From the NCBI RefSeq assembly GCF_003286085.1, contig NW_020825288.1:20894001-20958000 (forward strand): a stretch of DNA of 64,000 nucleotides. The letters run 5' to 3'. The DNA comes from Drosophila persimilis. Its lineage: Eukaryota; Arthropoda; Insecta; Diptera; Drosophilidae. Shown in pieces: positions 13,039 through 23,079 of this stretch. A program made the translations under genes and the position numbers. The stretch's first letter is position 1. Every line of letters begins with the position of its first letter. Under the pieces are notes generated by a model. The model was not told the DNA's origin. It saw only the letters and a list, made by a program, of their open reading frames with translations, and ran no database searches.

Positions 13039-13249
13039 ATAAGGAAAAAATTCAACATATAGCCCCAATTTTACGATATTTCGGGTTTTCGCAATGAAAA
13101 TCAAAAAAGTTGGTACGCCATTATGTGAGGTTCTAATAGATAAGATTATTACAAAACAAAAAAAATTGAATTTATAATTCATTTTACAACAATAAGAACA
13201 AAAACATAACAAATTCATGGGAAAAAAGTCTACATACAACCTCTATGCT

Positions 13250-13960
13250 TTTGTATTTTGGTTTCAAATTCATCTTAATATTAATACTTATTATATGTAT
13301 TTTTAATACTTGGTTGGTCCACCATTGGCATCTATTACAGCCTGTTGTGGGCGGAACTTCGACCCAAGCTCGAATAAAAGCGGTTTTGAGACTTTCCCGA
13401 CTGCTGATGTCATACTTCCGTACCAATCTTTCTAAAATGTTCCAAAGATGTTCGATTGGGGTGGTGAACGAAGCTGTCTTGGGGCACAATACAGCAACCA
13501 ATCCCGCACAACATGTGCTGGAAGATCCAACTGCGTCCCAGGCTCAGTGTATCCACCGATGGTTTCAAATCGTCCAATATCTTCTTAAACTGGAAGCGAT
13601 CCATATTCCATTCCACAAACACCAAGTTGCGACGCCATAGCGTCCCAAACCATTACACTACCGCCTCCATGCTCGACGGAAATCAATGGTATATTTCGTG
13701 GAACTCGGCTCTTGAAACCATCCTTGCTTTTGGGTGCACAATGACTCCTGAATTCTTTTCGATGTGTTCCGACCATTTTGGTGCACTTATCTTCTGGTTT
13801 TTATTGACTTCCTTGAGGCTGCTTATCTCGTCGCGACTCGATAGCTTCTTTGGCCTTCCTGATCTCTTCTTATTTTCCGTGGAATTGTTGCTGTTGTTAT
13901 TCCGTATGATGGTCTGGACGGTGGATCGACTTAATTTGACTATATCATAGGCTGATAATC
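13250..13960 (-). pseudogene. Tc1-like transposase remnant
   Basis: Three different minus-strand frames carry successive transposase pieces, so several frameshifts have occurred. One piece contains GGGSVMVWDAMASQLG (about 13630-13690), the conserved region preceding the second catalytic aspartate in Tc1 proteins. Another contains PIEHLWN (about 13450), which surrounds the catalytic glutamate. The last piece leads to the C-terminus near 13260. The N-terminal helix-turn-helix part is poorly preserved and may be interrupted by the BEL insertion at 14072. The gene is non-functional. Confidence 0.75.
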
Positions 13961-14071
13961 AAATTTCGCACAAAAGACTGTATTTCCTTCCTTTTTTCCA
14001 TTTTTTTTTTTTTTTAAAGAGTAATAATAAGACCCAATACACACACTTGAAAGGCGTCAAAATAGTCGGGG

Positions 14072-14547
14072 TGTTGAGACAACGAGCTTTTTCGCTGACT
14101 ATGATTGTTCAATAATTTCCCAAATTATTAATTTCCGAAAACGTTATAAATTTTATTATAGGTATTTTGTGTGTTGAGGGTGGCCGAAGATGCCAGAGCC
14201 TTTTACAATAGTATTAGAGTGATACACTTGGATGAGGCAAGCGAGCCGATCTCGAGCCAAAGTAATAGATTGGGGACAAAAAGGGTCTGTTCTCCAACTA
14301 TATCAAGCGGTAACTGCTAGAGCAGGCGCAGCTGCTGACGGCTTAGCGACGGCATAGGAAAGAAAAGATAACAAGAGCGAGCATAGATAAGAATAGATGA
14401 TTAAATGAGAGCATGTTGCTGAGCGAGCATAGATAAAGCTACGCTTACGTTACGTTAGTTTAGTATAATGACCAAAATAGAAAAGAAAGTGAATTGATAG
14501 GCAATAAAACAATGGTATAAAATTTACACTCGGGCTTCGCCCGAACA
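14072..14547 (-). repeat. BEL 3' LTR (left copy)
   Basis: The 476-base LTR starts TGTTGAGACAACGAG and ends GCTTCGCCCGAACA on the + strand. In element orientation it is the 3' LTR, and the polyprotein stop codon (14524-14526) falls inside it. It appears identical to 20040-20515. Confidence 0.95.
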
Positions 14548-17500
14548 TACTCCCCCCGTGGAAGGATCCATGCCTTTCACCTCATCTCGTAGAGGCAATA
14601 GACATAGTTTTGCAAGTGCTCTTCGGCTAACACCTGTAGCCATCCTGATCAAGGCGACTCGAGATACGCCATCAGCTCCTGGGATGAGCTCGAGGATTCT
14701 CGCTAGAGGCCACTTCAGAGGAGGGAAGTTCTCGTCCTTAACAAGAACGACATCATTGACGTGAAGCTCAGGATTCCGGGTGCGCCACTTCGTTCTTTCT
14801 TGAAGACTGGTTAAATACGATTGGCGCCAGCGAGACCAAAAGATTTGCTGAAGCTGTGTGACCTTCTGCCAACGGTCCAAGCGATCGACGTTTAAATGAA
14901 CCAAGTCAGGCTCCAAGAAGGTTGTGATAGGGGCGCCAACTAGAAAATGGCTGGGCGTGAGTACATCGAGATCTGCAGGGTTCTCTGAAAGAGGAAACAA
15001 TGGCCTTGAATTAATGATTGCACAGATATTGCACGCGAGCGTGCGCAGCTCATCAAATCCAAGAAGCGAGGATCCGAGGGCACGTCGAAGATGATGCTTA
15101 GCAAGCTTGACTGACGCCTCCCACAATCCTCCAAAATGTGGCGATCTAGGAGGAATGAAACGCCAATCGATGCAATCGTTGAGACAAGCTTGATGCACGG
15201 CTTCTTGATGACTGTCGCTTAGGAATAGCGACTTAAGTTCCGCCAGTTCGTTCCGCGCTCCAACAAAATTTGTGGCATTATCTGACCAAATACGAATCGG
15301 TCTTCCACGGGTGCAAATGAAACGGCGAAGAGCAGAGAGGAACGCAGATGTTGTAAGATCCTTCACAAGCTCGATGTGAACCGCCTTGGTGGAGAAGCAT
15401 ATAAAAATGCTCATGTAGCACTTTAGTGGGGGCCGGTTTCGAACTTCTGATTTATACAGGAACGGACCGCAATAGTCCACGCCGGTAACTAAAAATGCAC
15501 GAGATTCGCTGACTCTGTCCACCGGAAGATCTGCCATTATTTGCTCGAGAGTTCGAGGCTTCACTCTAAAGCATCTGACACACTTTTGGATTACGTGTGC
15601 TACGGTCTTTCGGCCACCGATTGGCCAGTACGTTTGACGAATGATGGCTAATAGCGACTGGGGTCCAGCGTGAAGGTGCTTTTCGTGTAAGTGCCGTATC
15701 AGAGCAGAAGTGATGGAATGATTCTTGGGCAATATTATGGGATGCCGTGCTTCAAAGTCCAAGGTAGAGTTTTTAAGACGCCCTCCAACTCGAAGCAAAC
15801 CGCAATCATCTAAAAATGGCGAAAGAGAGGCGATCGAGCTTGAAGCCTTGATGTCCTTTCGCGTTTCCAGGGCTCTTATTTCAGTGGATAGACGAGATTG
15901 TTGAGTAAGACGAATAAGCAGTTCGGTTCCCAAACGCAAGTCCTCCACAGTTATTCCAGACTTTCGTCGATGAATGAATTTGCATACATACGCAAAAATT
16001 CGTTGCATTTTGGGGAAGGAATTTACAAACTTTGATTCTTCCACCAAATATCTTGACGCGCAGTTTGTAATTAGTATGGTTTTTCGTGCCTCCAAAACCG
16101 GCTCTGGAAGAGCAGGTGTACTTGGCCATTGATCCTTACTGGCTGTCAAGTATGTAGGTCCATACTTCCAAAGATGAGAATTGATGAGCTCAGCTGGTAA
16201 TGATCCTCGAGAAAGCATATCGGCAGGGTTTAGATCAGTTGGCACGTGCAGCCAAGACATTCCAGATGTGAGTTCCTGAATAACAGAAAGTCTATTAGCG
16301 ACAAATACATTGAAGTTGGATGGTTGATTCTTGATCCAAGCCAAAACGACTGTGGAGTCACACCAGCAATAATAAGAGCACTTGAAGTTCATCAAAGACA
16401 CTTCATGCATAAGCTGAGCGAGTAGCGCTGCACCACATAATTCCAACTTGGGTATTGTGATAGTCTTCAGTGGCGCTACACGAGATCTGGAAGATAGAAG
16501 ATTTGCCTTGACTCCATTGTCGCCTTGCGAAACAGCGTAGATGCAAGCTCCATAAGCACTCATGCTGGCATCACAAAATCCATGCATTTCAAGGTTGCTG
16601 CTTCGAAGGAAAGATAGGCGCGGGAAAGAAATTTGTTGCATAGAGTCAAACTGCTGAATAAAGTTGATCCAAGTTGTGCGTAAGGAGACTGGCAGACTTT
16701 CATCCCAATGAAGCTTTTCTTTCCACAGCTGCTGTAGAAATATTTTTGCTTTAGTAATAACTGGCCCTATAAGTCCGAGTGGATCATAAAATCGTGCAAT
16801 AGTTGACAATACAACTCGCTTAGTTGGTTTCGAAGGGACTTGATTGGGACAGAATGAAAATAATAGCTCATCCGAAGTGGGATTCCATGCTAAACCTAGC
16901 GTCTTGGTTACATCGCTGCCATCAGTAAATTTAACAAATGTTTCCCTATCTTCATGGGGTGTTTGATCGAGTACATATGTATCGTTGGAACACCATTTTC
17001 TGATCTTGAAATTTCCTTTGGCTAATAGTCCTGACACCTGGCGAATTATTTCCAGCACCTCATTTGTAGTATCTCCCCCCGTTAGCAAATCATCCACGTA
17101 AAAGTCCCGCAGCACAACTTCAGAGCCAATTGGATATGACGAACTCTCGTCTGCCGCTAGTTGGTGCATAGAACGGACGGCCAGAAATGCTGCTGGTTTC
17201 GTTCCATAGGTCACGGTATCCAGCTTGAATGTCCTTAGCTCCTCGAGGGGTGAGTCACGCCACAGTATGCACTGCAGAAAACTATCTTGGGGCGAGACAC
17301 GGACGCATCTATACATTTTACAAATGTCACCAGTCAATGCTATACGAAAGGTACGAAATCGAAGAAGAGTCGTAACTAACTTTGGCTGAATTGTTGGGCC
17401 TGACATCAATATATCGTTGAGGGAATATCCTGTAGATGTACAAGCGGATCCGTCGAAAACTACTCGGAGTTTTGTGGTGGTTTTGTCTTCTCTTAAGACG

Positions 17501-19917
17501 CAGTGATGAGGAAGAAAAAATTTGCATTGTTTAAGTGCGTCACTTTTGACAGGGGACATGTGATTCAAATCGACGTATTCCTTTATAAATGCGGCGTATT
17601 GGGCCTTGAGAAGCGGTTTGCGAACCAACTTGCGCTCTAGATTGAGAAATCTGCGATAGGCTTGTTGATAAGAATCTCCAAGAAGACTGTCACTCAGCTT
17701 TAAAGGCAATTGAACGCAATATTCGCCACTTGGAAGCCGACTGCAATGTTTTTTGAAATGTTCCTCGCAAGCAATTTCCTCCTTTGTTGCTTCTGTAGCG
17801 GGACCGTGGCAGTTTTCCACTTCCCAGAACCTTCGCACTAGCTCATCCAAACCAACGGTAGGCGTTTGACTCAATTCCGTCGAACTAGAGGCAGCTAGGA
17901 GCACTGAGCTGCGGGAGTACTGACCTCCACCTGTGACAACCCAGCCGAGACGGGTTTTTTGTATTATAGGAAGTCCCCTCTCCAATTTGATCTGTCCAAC
18001 GCATAAAATGTCGTAAAATAAGCTGGCTCCAATAAGTACATCGATGCGCTGAGATTTGTTAAAGTGTGGGTCAGCAAGGCTGATATTGGATGGCATTTCC
18101 CATTTGGATACATCAAATGAAGAAGCAGGCTGGTTTCCTGTAATACGTGGAGCAACGAGAGCTGTGAGACTCGTGAAGTAATCGGAAGTCCTGGATTGAA
18201 TGACCAAATTAACTGAACCTTCCGTGTGAAATGCAGAATCAGCGCCGATACCCGATACTGATACCGACCCTTTGGCTCGTTTCAGCTGAAGCCTCTGAGC
18301 AAAGCGAGAGGTTATTAAATTAATCTGAGAGCCTGAATCCAGAAGAGCCCGGCAAGGAAGAAGATCACCAACTCGACTCTTTATCATAATGACTGTCGTG
18401 GCTAGAAGCACTACGTCTGAGCTAAGATTCTGAGCAGGAGGCGAGCATGGTGATGAAGCGGCAACAAGAGAACTTGAAAGATTGGGGCCTGGGCATAAGT
18501 CTGTCTGAATAGGAGACGTAGTAGCGTTTGCAGGTTCCGTGTTAACTGACGTAGGCAGCGGATTGTTGATATGTAAAAGGGTATGATGCTTTTCACCGCA
18601 TGTGCGACAAGAGCCTGAACTGCAGGAGGTATTCCGATGTCCCTTCTTCAAACAGTTGAAGCAAACTCTAAGCTTCCTTGCCTCTCTAAGACGCAAAGAT
18701 GGCGAAAGGTTTCCAAAGCGAGTGCAGCTGTAAATGTTATGCCCTTTATTATCACAGAACACGCATTCCAATACGATTGTATTTGTAGCAACAAGACTGT
18801 GTTTTGAATGAGTGATTCGTTTATGTTTTCCAACCTGACTGCTATGGATTTGAATCGACATAGCTTGATCCATGGTCTCCATGGCTTGACATCTCCTCTC
18901 CAAAAAAGCCGAAAAATGGTCCCATGTTGGTATGACGTTAGGGGGCGACAGCTCCTCCCATTTGGTCCTGGTATCAGAGTCGAGATACTTGTATGTGGAG
19001 TTAACGATGATGCATCCAGCTATTTCCTCCATGGTACCCATCGATCTAAGCGCTCTCATGTGAGAATGAAGCTTGTCCGATAAAGTACGTAGCTTTGTAG
19101 TTGACCCATCTTCAACCTTCTCATGCCTCAGAATCTCAGCGACGTGTGCCTGAAAGATTAAACGTTTATTATTGAAACGATTGTTTAAAATGTCCAATGC
19201 AATATCATAATTGCTCTCCGATACTTCCAAAGAGCGAACAGCCTCCAGGGCAGGTCCATCCAAACATGAGCGCAGGTGCTGGAACTTCTCAATCTTTGAT
19301 AGAAAGGGCTCCTGATCTATTACTGTGCTAAACATCGAGTAAAAGTCTGCCCACTCAGTATAACCTCCACGGAAAGTGGGAAGTTTAATGTCAGGAATAT
19401 GATATCGTGACCGTACATTTCCGGAGGCAGTAACGTTGAGCTCGGGTCGTATCGTTGAGTGATGCGGCATGTTCTGGGTAGTCCTGCGGAGTGCTGAGCG
19501 AATACGAACTTCGATTTCCATCGCCAAATCGTCAAAGTTGTTGCTTAAGTCGCTGCCAATTTCGCTTACATCAAGCTCTTCTAAATTAGAATGAGTAACA
19601 TTAAATGAGTCGGACATTTTTTCCAAGAATTTTAAATGAACAATTAGCGCATCTTCACTGATTGGGTTGTTTTCATCATTCAATATCGTCTCTCGAAGTG
19701 AAACGGCTTTTTTGTATATTGAGAGTGCCTTTAGTTTGTAAAAAGACACCCTGTTTTCCGGCACGTCATTAGACTCATCCATTTTCGACAGGCAGCAGCG
19801 AGCAAAGCACAAAGAAGAATCGAAGAACCAACCGTTTGATTTTTTTTGGTATGCAAGCGCAAGTGCAGCGAACCCGAAGCCGCTAATGCACGTAGCTGTA
19901 TTAGTGCTTGTAAGCAA
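14524..19917 (-). CDS. BEL/Pao gag-pol polyprotein
   Basis: One uninterrupted frame of up to 1797 residues encodes all proteins of the retrotransposon. The likely real start is the Met at residue 46 (19780-19782, MDESNDVPENRV), because the preceding residues look like untranslated leader. Domains by rough residue: DUF1759 gag-like region 170-320; CCHC knuckle CVFCDNKGHNIYSC about 383 and two more Cys/His clusters to 447; aspartic protease LLDSGSQINL about 523; reverse transcriptase 770-960 with YVDD about 941; RNase H-like segment with FCDAS about 1114; integrase zinc finger about 1405-1450 and D-D-E core with VDYCGPF, WSDNATNF and GGLWEAS about 1480-1600; DUF5641 about 1650-1780. No envelope gene is seen. 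All catalytic motifs are intact. Confidence 0.95.
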   Translation of the reverse strand: MLTSTNTATCISGFGFAALALAYQKKSNGWFFDSSLCFARCCLSKMDESNDVPENRVSFYKLKALSIYKKAVSLRETILNDENNPISEDALIVHLKFLEKMSDSFNVTHSNLEELDVSEIGSDLSNNFDDLAMEIEVRIRSALRRTTQNMPHHSTIRPELNVTASGNVRSRYHIPDIKLPTFRGGYTEWADFYSMFSTVIDQEPFLSKIEKFQHLRSCLDGPALEAVRSLEVSESNYDIALDILNNRFNNKRLIFQAHVAEILRHEKVEDGSTTKLRTLSDKLHSHMRALRSMGTMEEIAGCIIVNSTYKYLDSDTRTKWEELSPPNVIPTWDHFSAFLERRCQAMETMDQAMSIQIHSSQVGKHKRITHSKHSLVATNTIVLECVFCDNKGHNIYSCTRFGNLSPSLRLREARKLRVCFNCLKKGHRNTSCSSGSCRTCGEKHHTLLHINNPLPTSVNTEPANATTSPIQTDLCPGPNLSSSLVAASSPCSPPAQNLSSDVVLLATTVIMIKSRVGDLLPCRALLDSGSQINLITSRFAQRLQLKRAKGSVSVSGIGADSAFHTEGSVNLVIQSRTSDYFTSLTALVAPRITGNQPASSFDVSKWEMPSNISLADPHFNKSQRIDVLIGASLFYDILCVGQIKLERGLPIIQKTRLGWVVTGGGQYSRSSVLLAASSSTELSQTPTVGLDELVRRFWEVENCHGPATEATKEEIACEEHFKKHCSRLPSGEYCVQLPLKLSDSLLGDSYQQAYRRFLNLERKLVRKPLLKAQYAAFIKEYVDLNHMSPVKSDALKQCKFFLPHHCVLREDKTTTKLRVVFDGSACTSTGYSLNDILMSGPTIQPKLVTTLLRFRTFRIALTGDICKMYRCVRVSPQDSFLQCILWRDSPLEELRTFKLDTVTYGTKPAAFLAVRSMHQLAADESSSYPIGSEVVLRDFYVDDLLTGGDTTNEVLEIIRQVSGLLAKGNFKIRKWCSNDTYVLDQTPHEDRETFVKFTDGSDVTKTLGLAWNPTSDELLFSFCPNQVPSKPTKRVVLSTIARFYDPLGLIGPVITKAKIFLQQLWKEKLHWDESLPVSLRTTWINFIQQFDSMQQISFPRLSFLRSSNLEMHGFCDASMSAYGACIYAVSQGDNGVKANLLSSRSRVAPLKTITIPKLELCGAALLAQLMHEVSLMNFKCSYYCWCDSTVVLAWIKNQPSNFNVFVANRLSVIQELTSGMSWLHVPTDLNPADMLSRGSLPAELINSHLWKYGPTYLTASKDQWPSTPALPEPVLEARKTILITNCASRYLVEESKFVNSFPKMQRIFAYVCKFIHRRKSGITVEDLRLGTELLIRLTQQSRLSTEIRALETRKDIKASSSIASLSPFLDDCGLLRVGGRLKNSTLDFEARHPIILPKNHSITSALIRHLHEKHLHAGPQSLLAIIRQTYWPIGGRKTVAHVIQKCVRCFRVKPRTLEQIMADLPVDRVSESRAFLVTGVDYCGPFLYKSEVRNRPPLKCYMSIFICFSTKAVHIELVKDLTTSAFLSALRRFICTRGRPIRIWSDNATNFVGARNELAELKSLFLSDSHQEAVHQACLNDCIDWRFIPPRSPHFGGLWEASVKLAKHHLRRALGSSLLGFDELRTLACNICAIINSRPLFPLSENPADLDVLTPSHFLVGAPITTFLEPDLVHLNVDRLDRWQKVTQLQQIFWSRWRQSYLTSLQERTKWRTRNPELHVNDVVLVKDENFPPLKWPLARILELIPGADGVSRVALIRMATGVSRRALAKLCLLPLRDEVKGMDPSTGGVCSGEARV
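14548..14557 (-). other. BEL polypurine tract
   Basis: Read on the element strand, GGGGGGAGTA lies directly against the 3' LTR, where plus-strand DNA synthesis is primed. It is also translated within the last codons of the polyprotein. Confidence 0.75.
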
Positions 19918-20020
19918 GCGCGCGACGAAATGGGAACTAACCGATTCGCGTTCGAACAGTTATGTTTAGCGGATAATTTTCACTGTTTATAATTGTTTAT
20001 TTCCAAATTGTTACTGACGA

Positions 20021-20037
20021 TCACGTCGGGGTCACCA
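20021..20037 (-). other. BEL primer binding site (tRNA-Trp type)
   Basis: On the + strand TCACGTCGGGGTCACCA matches the 3' end of animal tRNA-Trp including CCA, as I recall it. It stands two bases from the 5' LTR, the correct place for the minus-strand primer site. Confidence 0.75.
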
Positions 20038-20039
20038 AA

Positions 20040-20515
20040 TGTTGAGACAACGAGCTTTTTCGCTGACTATGATTGTTCAATAATTTCCCAAATTATTAAT
20101 TTCCGAAAACGTTATAAATTTTATTATAGGTATTTTGTGTGTTGAGGGTGGCCGAAGATGCCAGAGCCTTTTACAATAGTATTAGAGTGATACACTTGGA
20201 TGAGGCAAGCGAGCCGATCTCGAGCCAAAGTAATAGATTGGGGACAAAAAGGGTCTGTTCTCCAACTATATCAAGCGGTAACTGCTAGAGCAGGCGCAGC
20301 TGCTGACGGCTTAGCGACGGCATAGGAAAGAAAAGATAACAAGAGCGAGCATAGATAAGAATAGATGATTAAATGAGAGCATGTTGCTGAGCGAGCATAG
20401 ATAAAGCTACGCTTACGTTACGTTAGTTTAGTATAATGACCAAAATAGAAAAGAAAGTGAATTGATAGGCAATAAAACAATGGTATAAAATTTACACTCG
20501 GGCTTCGCCCGAACA
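20040..20515 (-). repeat. BEL 5' LTR (right copy)
   Basis: This is the 476-base promoter-side LTR in element orientation, apparently identical to the left LTR, and followed by the target duplication CGGGG at 20516-20520. Confidence 0.95.
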
Positions 20516-20859
20516 CGGGGATTTCCCTTTTTTACCACCTATTTCTAGGAATATTAATGGGAATTCCCTCGCTGTATGTAGACTTTTTTCCGTTAACATT
20601 TTATGTTCTGTCCTAGTAACTTTAGTATACATAATTTTTGTACTTAAGTAATGATAACTGTATGTGTTCTAAACAATGGCACTTACTTTTCATTGCGAAA
20701 ACCCGAAGTATTGAAAAATTGATGCTGTATGTTGACTTTTTTCCTTGACGTAGATCAACGACATTTTGTGTCTAGACTTCTGTGACTTCGCCCCGCCCTC
20801 TTCTGCCCCCACAATGGACGAAAATCTGTGGCTTCCACAATTTTAAGGATACGAGAAAA

Positions 20860-21415
20860 CCAAAAATTCAGAATCGTAGACTCTGGCTATATCTTCTTGA
20901 CTAGATCTGAACCACATCGTATCAATATTATAGCCAGAATAAAGAAAACAATTTCATTCCCACTCGCTCTGCCTCTTTCATGGTCGGCTTTGCATATATT
21001 ATATACATATATTAGCGCCTAGATCTCAGAGACCATAAAAGCTAGAGCAACCAAATTTGGTATCAACACTCCTGTTAGATCTTACTCTTACAAGTTTATT
21101 TCATAGTTTTCCCCCACCCCCTTCCGCCCCCACAAAAGACGAAAATCTGTGGCGTCCACAATTTGTAAGACAAGAGAATATTAAGAACGCGCAATCCATA
21201 TCTACCAGATTGCCGAATCTGGATCAGATCACTACGCAGCGCCCGACGAAACGTTCTGACTTATTTGCTGTCTCCCTCGCACGCAATCTTTGTCGTTCAA
21301 TGTTAGTGCCGTCTGAGGGAGGAGAGCCATACTGTCTAAGTATCGGGTATAAATGTAGAGTTGTGGTCGCAGCAGCAACTCACAACGTTCCCCCTCGTTT
21401 TCGCAGCAAATGTTT
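20860..21415 (+). repeat. Left arm of a large imperfect inverted repeat
   Basis: Segments here recur in reverse complement at 21810-22380: AGATCTCAGAGACCATAAAA with GCTAGAGCAAC (21018-21050), the block around TTTGTCGTTCAATGTTAGTG (21290-21310), GTATCGGGTATAAATG (21340-21355) and GCAGCAACTCACAACGTT (21372-21389). It carries no coding sequence. The family is unknown to me. It could be a foldback-like element or two head-to-head copies of one repeat. Confidence 0.65.
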
Positions 21416-21809
21416 CAGTCCTATCTTTAAGTCTTAGGGCTTAGAAATCTGAATGTTCCGGGAAAATCTCCCATAGTAACCAATCCAATGTATTAAACAC
21501 AGGGAAGGGAAAATCATTAATAAAATGCATAATTTCGACAACGAATTTGTTATCTTGAGGTGCCATTTTACAATATTAACATTTTATGTGTCAGCCAGGC
21601 AGCCAGTCTACCAGACAGCAAATACGATAAGAAAAACCATAGCTTTGAAGAGATTCTTAGAAAAAAATGAGAGGGAACGTTGTGAGCAGCGGCACAGGGC
21701 CTACAACACCAAGTGGTATAGGATCTATAATATTTGACCTTGAAGGCCATGAAAGGTATTGAATCATATATCAAGTATTACTTCTCATTTGTATTAAAAC
21801 AAATTATAA

Positions 21810-22380
21810 CGAGGGATAACGTTGTGAGTTGCTGCTGCGAGTGCAACTCTACATTTATGTAAGAATGAAAGGGAAAACTGGCTCATTGAGGGAGCAGTGG
21901 TTAACAGCAGTAACGGAAGATCAACAGCAGTAATAACAGCAGAAGATGAACAGCTGATAAGCAGCAACAGCAGAGAAGAAGGGAAACCGAGAAAGTCAGT
22001 CGAAAGAGAGAACAGCAGCATACGGACGCGACTCAAGCAGCAGCAGAAAATCAGCAGAAATAAGCCGTAACCTTAGGAACTTTTGTTATCACAAATTCCA
22101 GGCCACCGCGATAATAATACGAATAAACAATACTCTAAATAATATCTTACATTTATACCCGATACTTTGTCCGTATAGCTCTCCTCCGGCAGACGCCGCA
22201 TACATTGAACGACAAAGAGTGCGGGCGAGAGAGACAGAAAATCAGTCAGAACTAGCCACTGAAAGTTTATTTGTTCCTTTTGGTTATAACAATAATCCGG
22301 TCTGATCCAGTCTGGATACAAAATATCGTTGCTCTAGCTCTTATAGTCTCTGAGCCTTAGGCGCTCATCGGGACGGACAA
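21810..22380 (-). repeat. Right arm of the large imperfect inverted repeat
   Basis: AACGTTGTGAGTTGCTGC at 21818 begins the arm, then an unmatched AGCAGCAG-rich insertion (about 21860-22150), then ATACCCGATACTTTG, TTGAACGACAAAGAG and GTTGCTCTAGCTCTTATAG, all complementary and in mirrored order to the left arm. A shorter related fragment (AACGTTGTGAGCAGC) sits at 21677 in the loop. Confidence 0.65.
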
Positions 22381-22475
22381 ACAAACATGGCTCTATCGAC
22401 TCGGCTATTGATGATGATCAAGAATAAAAATAATTTATGGGCTCGGAAACGCTTCCTTCTGGACTACCCACACAT
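22345..22475 (+). repeat. Dispersed repeat fragment related to 12925-13038
   Basis: GCGCTCATCGGGACGGACA, ATGGCTCTATCGACTCGGCT, TGATGATCAAGAAT and CGGAAACGCTTCCTTCTGG follow in order, the same text as on the - strand at 12925-13038. It continues into GAGTATCGGGTATAAAAATG at 22506. The family is unidentified. Confidence 0.6.
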
Positions 22476-22539
22476 CCAGTTTAGCCACAAATCTATACTC
22501 CTTTTGAGTATCGGGTATAAAAATGCCAAAAATTTCTAA

Positions 22540-23079
22540 AGCCGATAGGTATATTGGCATTGGGGTCAGAAAAAATTTGTTTTTGCATGCTGTTCGGTAA
22601 AAAACCATCTCAAGAGATTATGAAAGTAGGATCGTATTCTTAAACACTTCAGCATCCAAAATCGGTTCAAAGATATTAGAAGGCAGATTATTCAGTCGGT
22701 TGGTCGGAGTTTGGTGGGAAAGTATGACAAATGATCGTCGGAAAGACCGAGCAAGATTGGTCAGGCATATTTTGTAAACTTTGTTATTGGATTTCCAGCG
22801 ATGGGTTCTATTAATAATATTCTAAATTAAATATTTATCAATAGTGGAAATTAGGTCATTGGACTGGCCGTGTAATGTTCCTGGTTTTAATCTGATCGAG
22901 AATCTTTAGCACATCATGAACATTTCATTACATACTCTGCAATATTCATAGAATTAAATGTTATAACAGCACAATTTTATTTCCGGATTGAAAACCTACA
23001 ATGAATTTTCCCGTACAATTCCGTACAATACTTTATAAAACAAAGAAAATTACTTCTTTTGATTGTCCACATTTCACTG
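22540..23079 (+). pseudogene. Second Tc1-like transposase remnant
   Basis: At 22855-22923 the + strand reads, with one internal stop, S-L-D-W-P-C-N followed by an eroded form of the SPDLNPIENLW motif and then HIM, the hallmark around the catalytic glutamate of Tc1 transposases. Upstream text resembling the DNA-binding part (KDRARLVR) lies near 22735. Most of the middle is deleted. A likely right end is CACTG at 23075-23079 followed by TA. It differs from, and is opposite in strand to, the element at 13041. Confidence 0.6.

Larger units (their letters stand above)
14072..20515 (-). mobile_element. BEL/Pao-family LTR retrotransposon, full length, minus strand
   Basis: Two 476-base LTRs (14072-14547 and 20040-20515) begin TGTTG and end AACA and look identical base for base. 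They flank a tRNA-Trp-type primer site, a single gag-pol frame and a polypurine tract. The 5-base target duplication CGGGG is present at 14067-14071 and 20516-20520. The coding order protease, reverse transcriptase, RNase H, integrase and the DUF1759/DUF5641 domains define BEL/Pao. The intact frame and matching LTRs indicate a very recent insertion, here inside an old Tc1-like element. Confidence 0.95.
13041..20746 (-). mobile_element. Degenerate Tc1-like DNA transposon split by a BEL insertion
   Basis: Inverted termini are visible: AAGGAAAAAATTCAACATAT at 13041 and its degenerate complement ending at 20746. Both are followed inward by a shared TTCGGGTTTTCGCAATGAAA block (13080 region; complement near 20687). 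A second inner repeat, GGAAAAAAGTCTACATAC, sits at about 13222 and, inverted, near 20575. This long-ITR, repeated-end architecture is typical of Drosophila Tc1 families such as S or Paris. With the BEL element removed, about 1.26 kb remains, shorter than a full Tc1 element. The transposase lies on the - strand. Confidence 0.7.
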
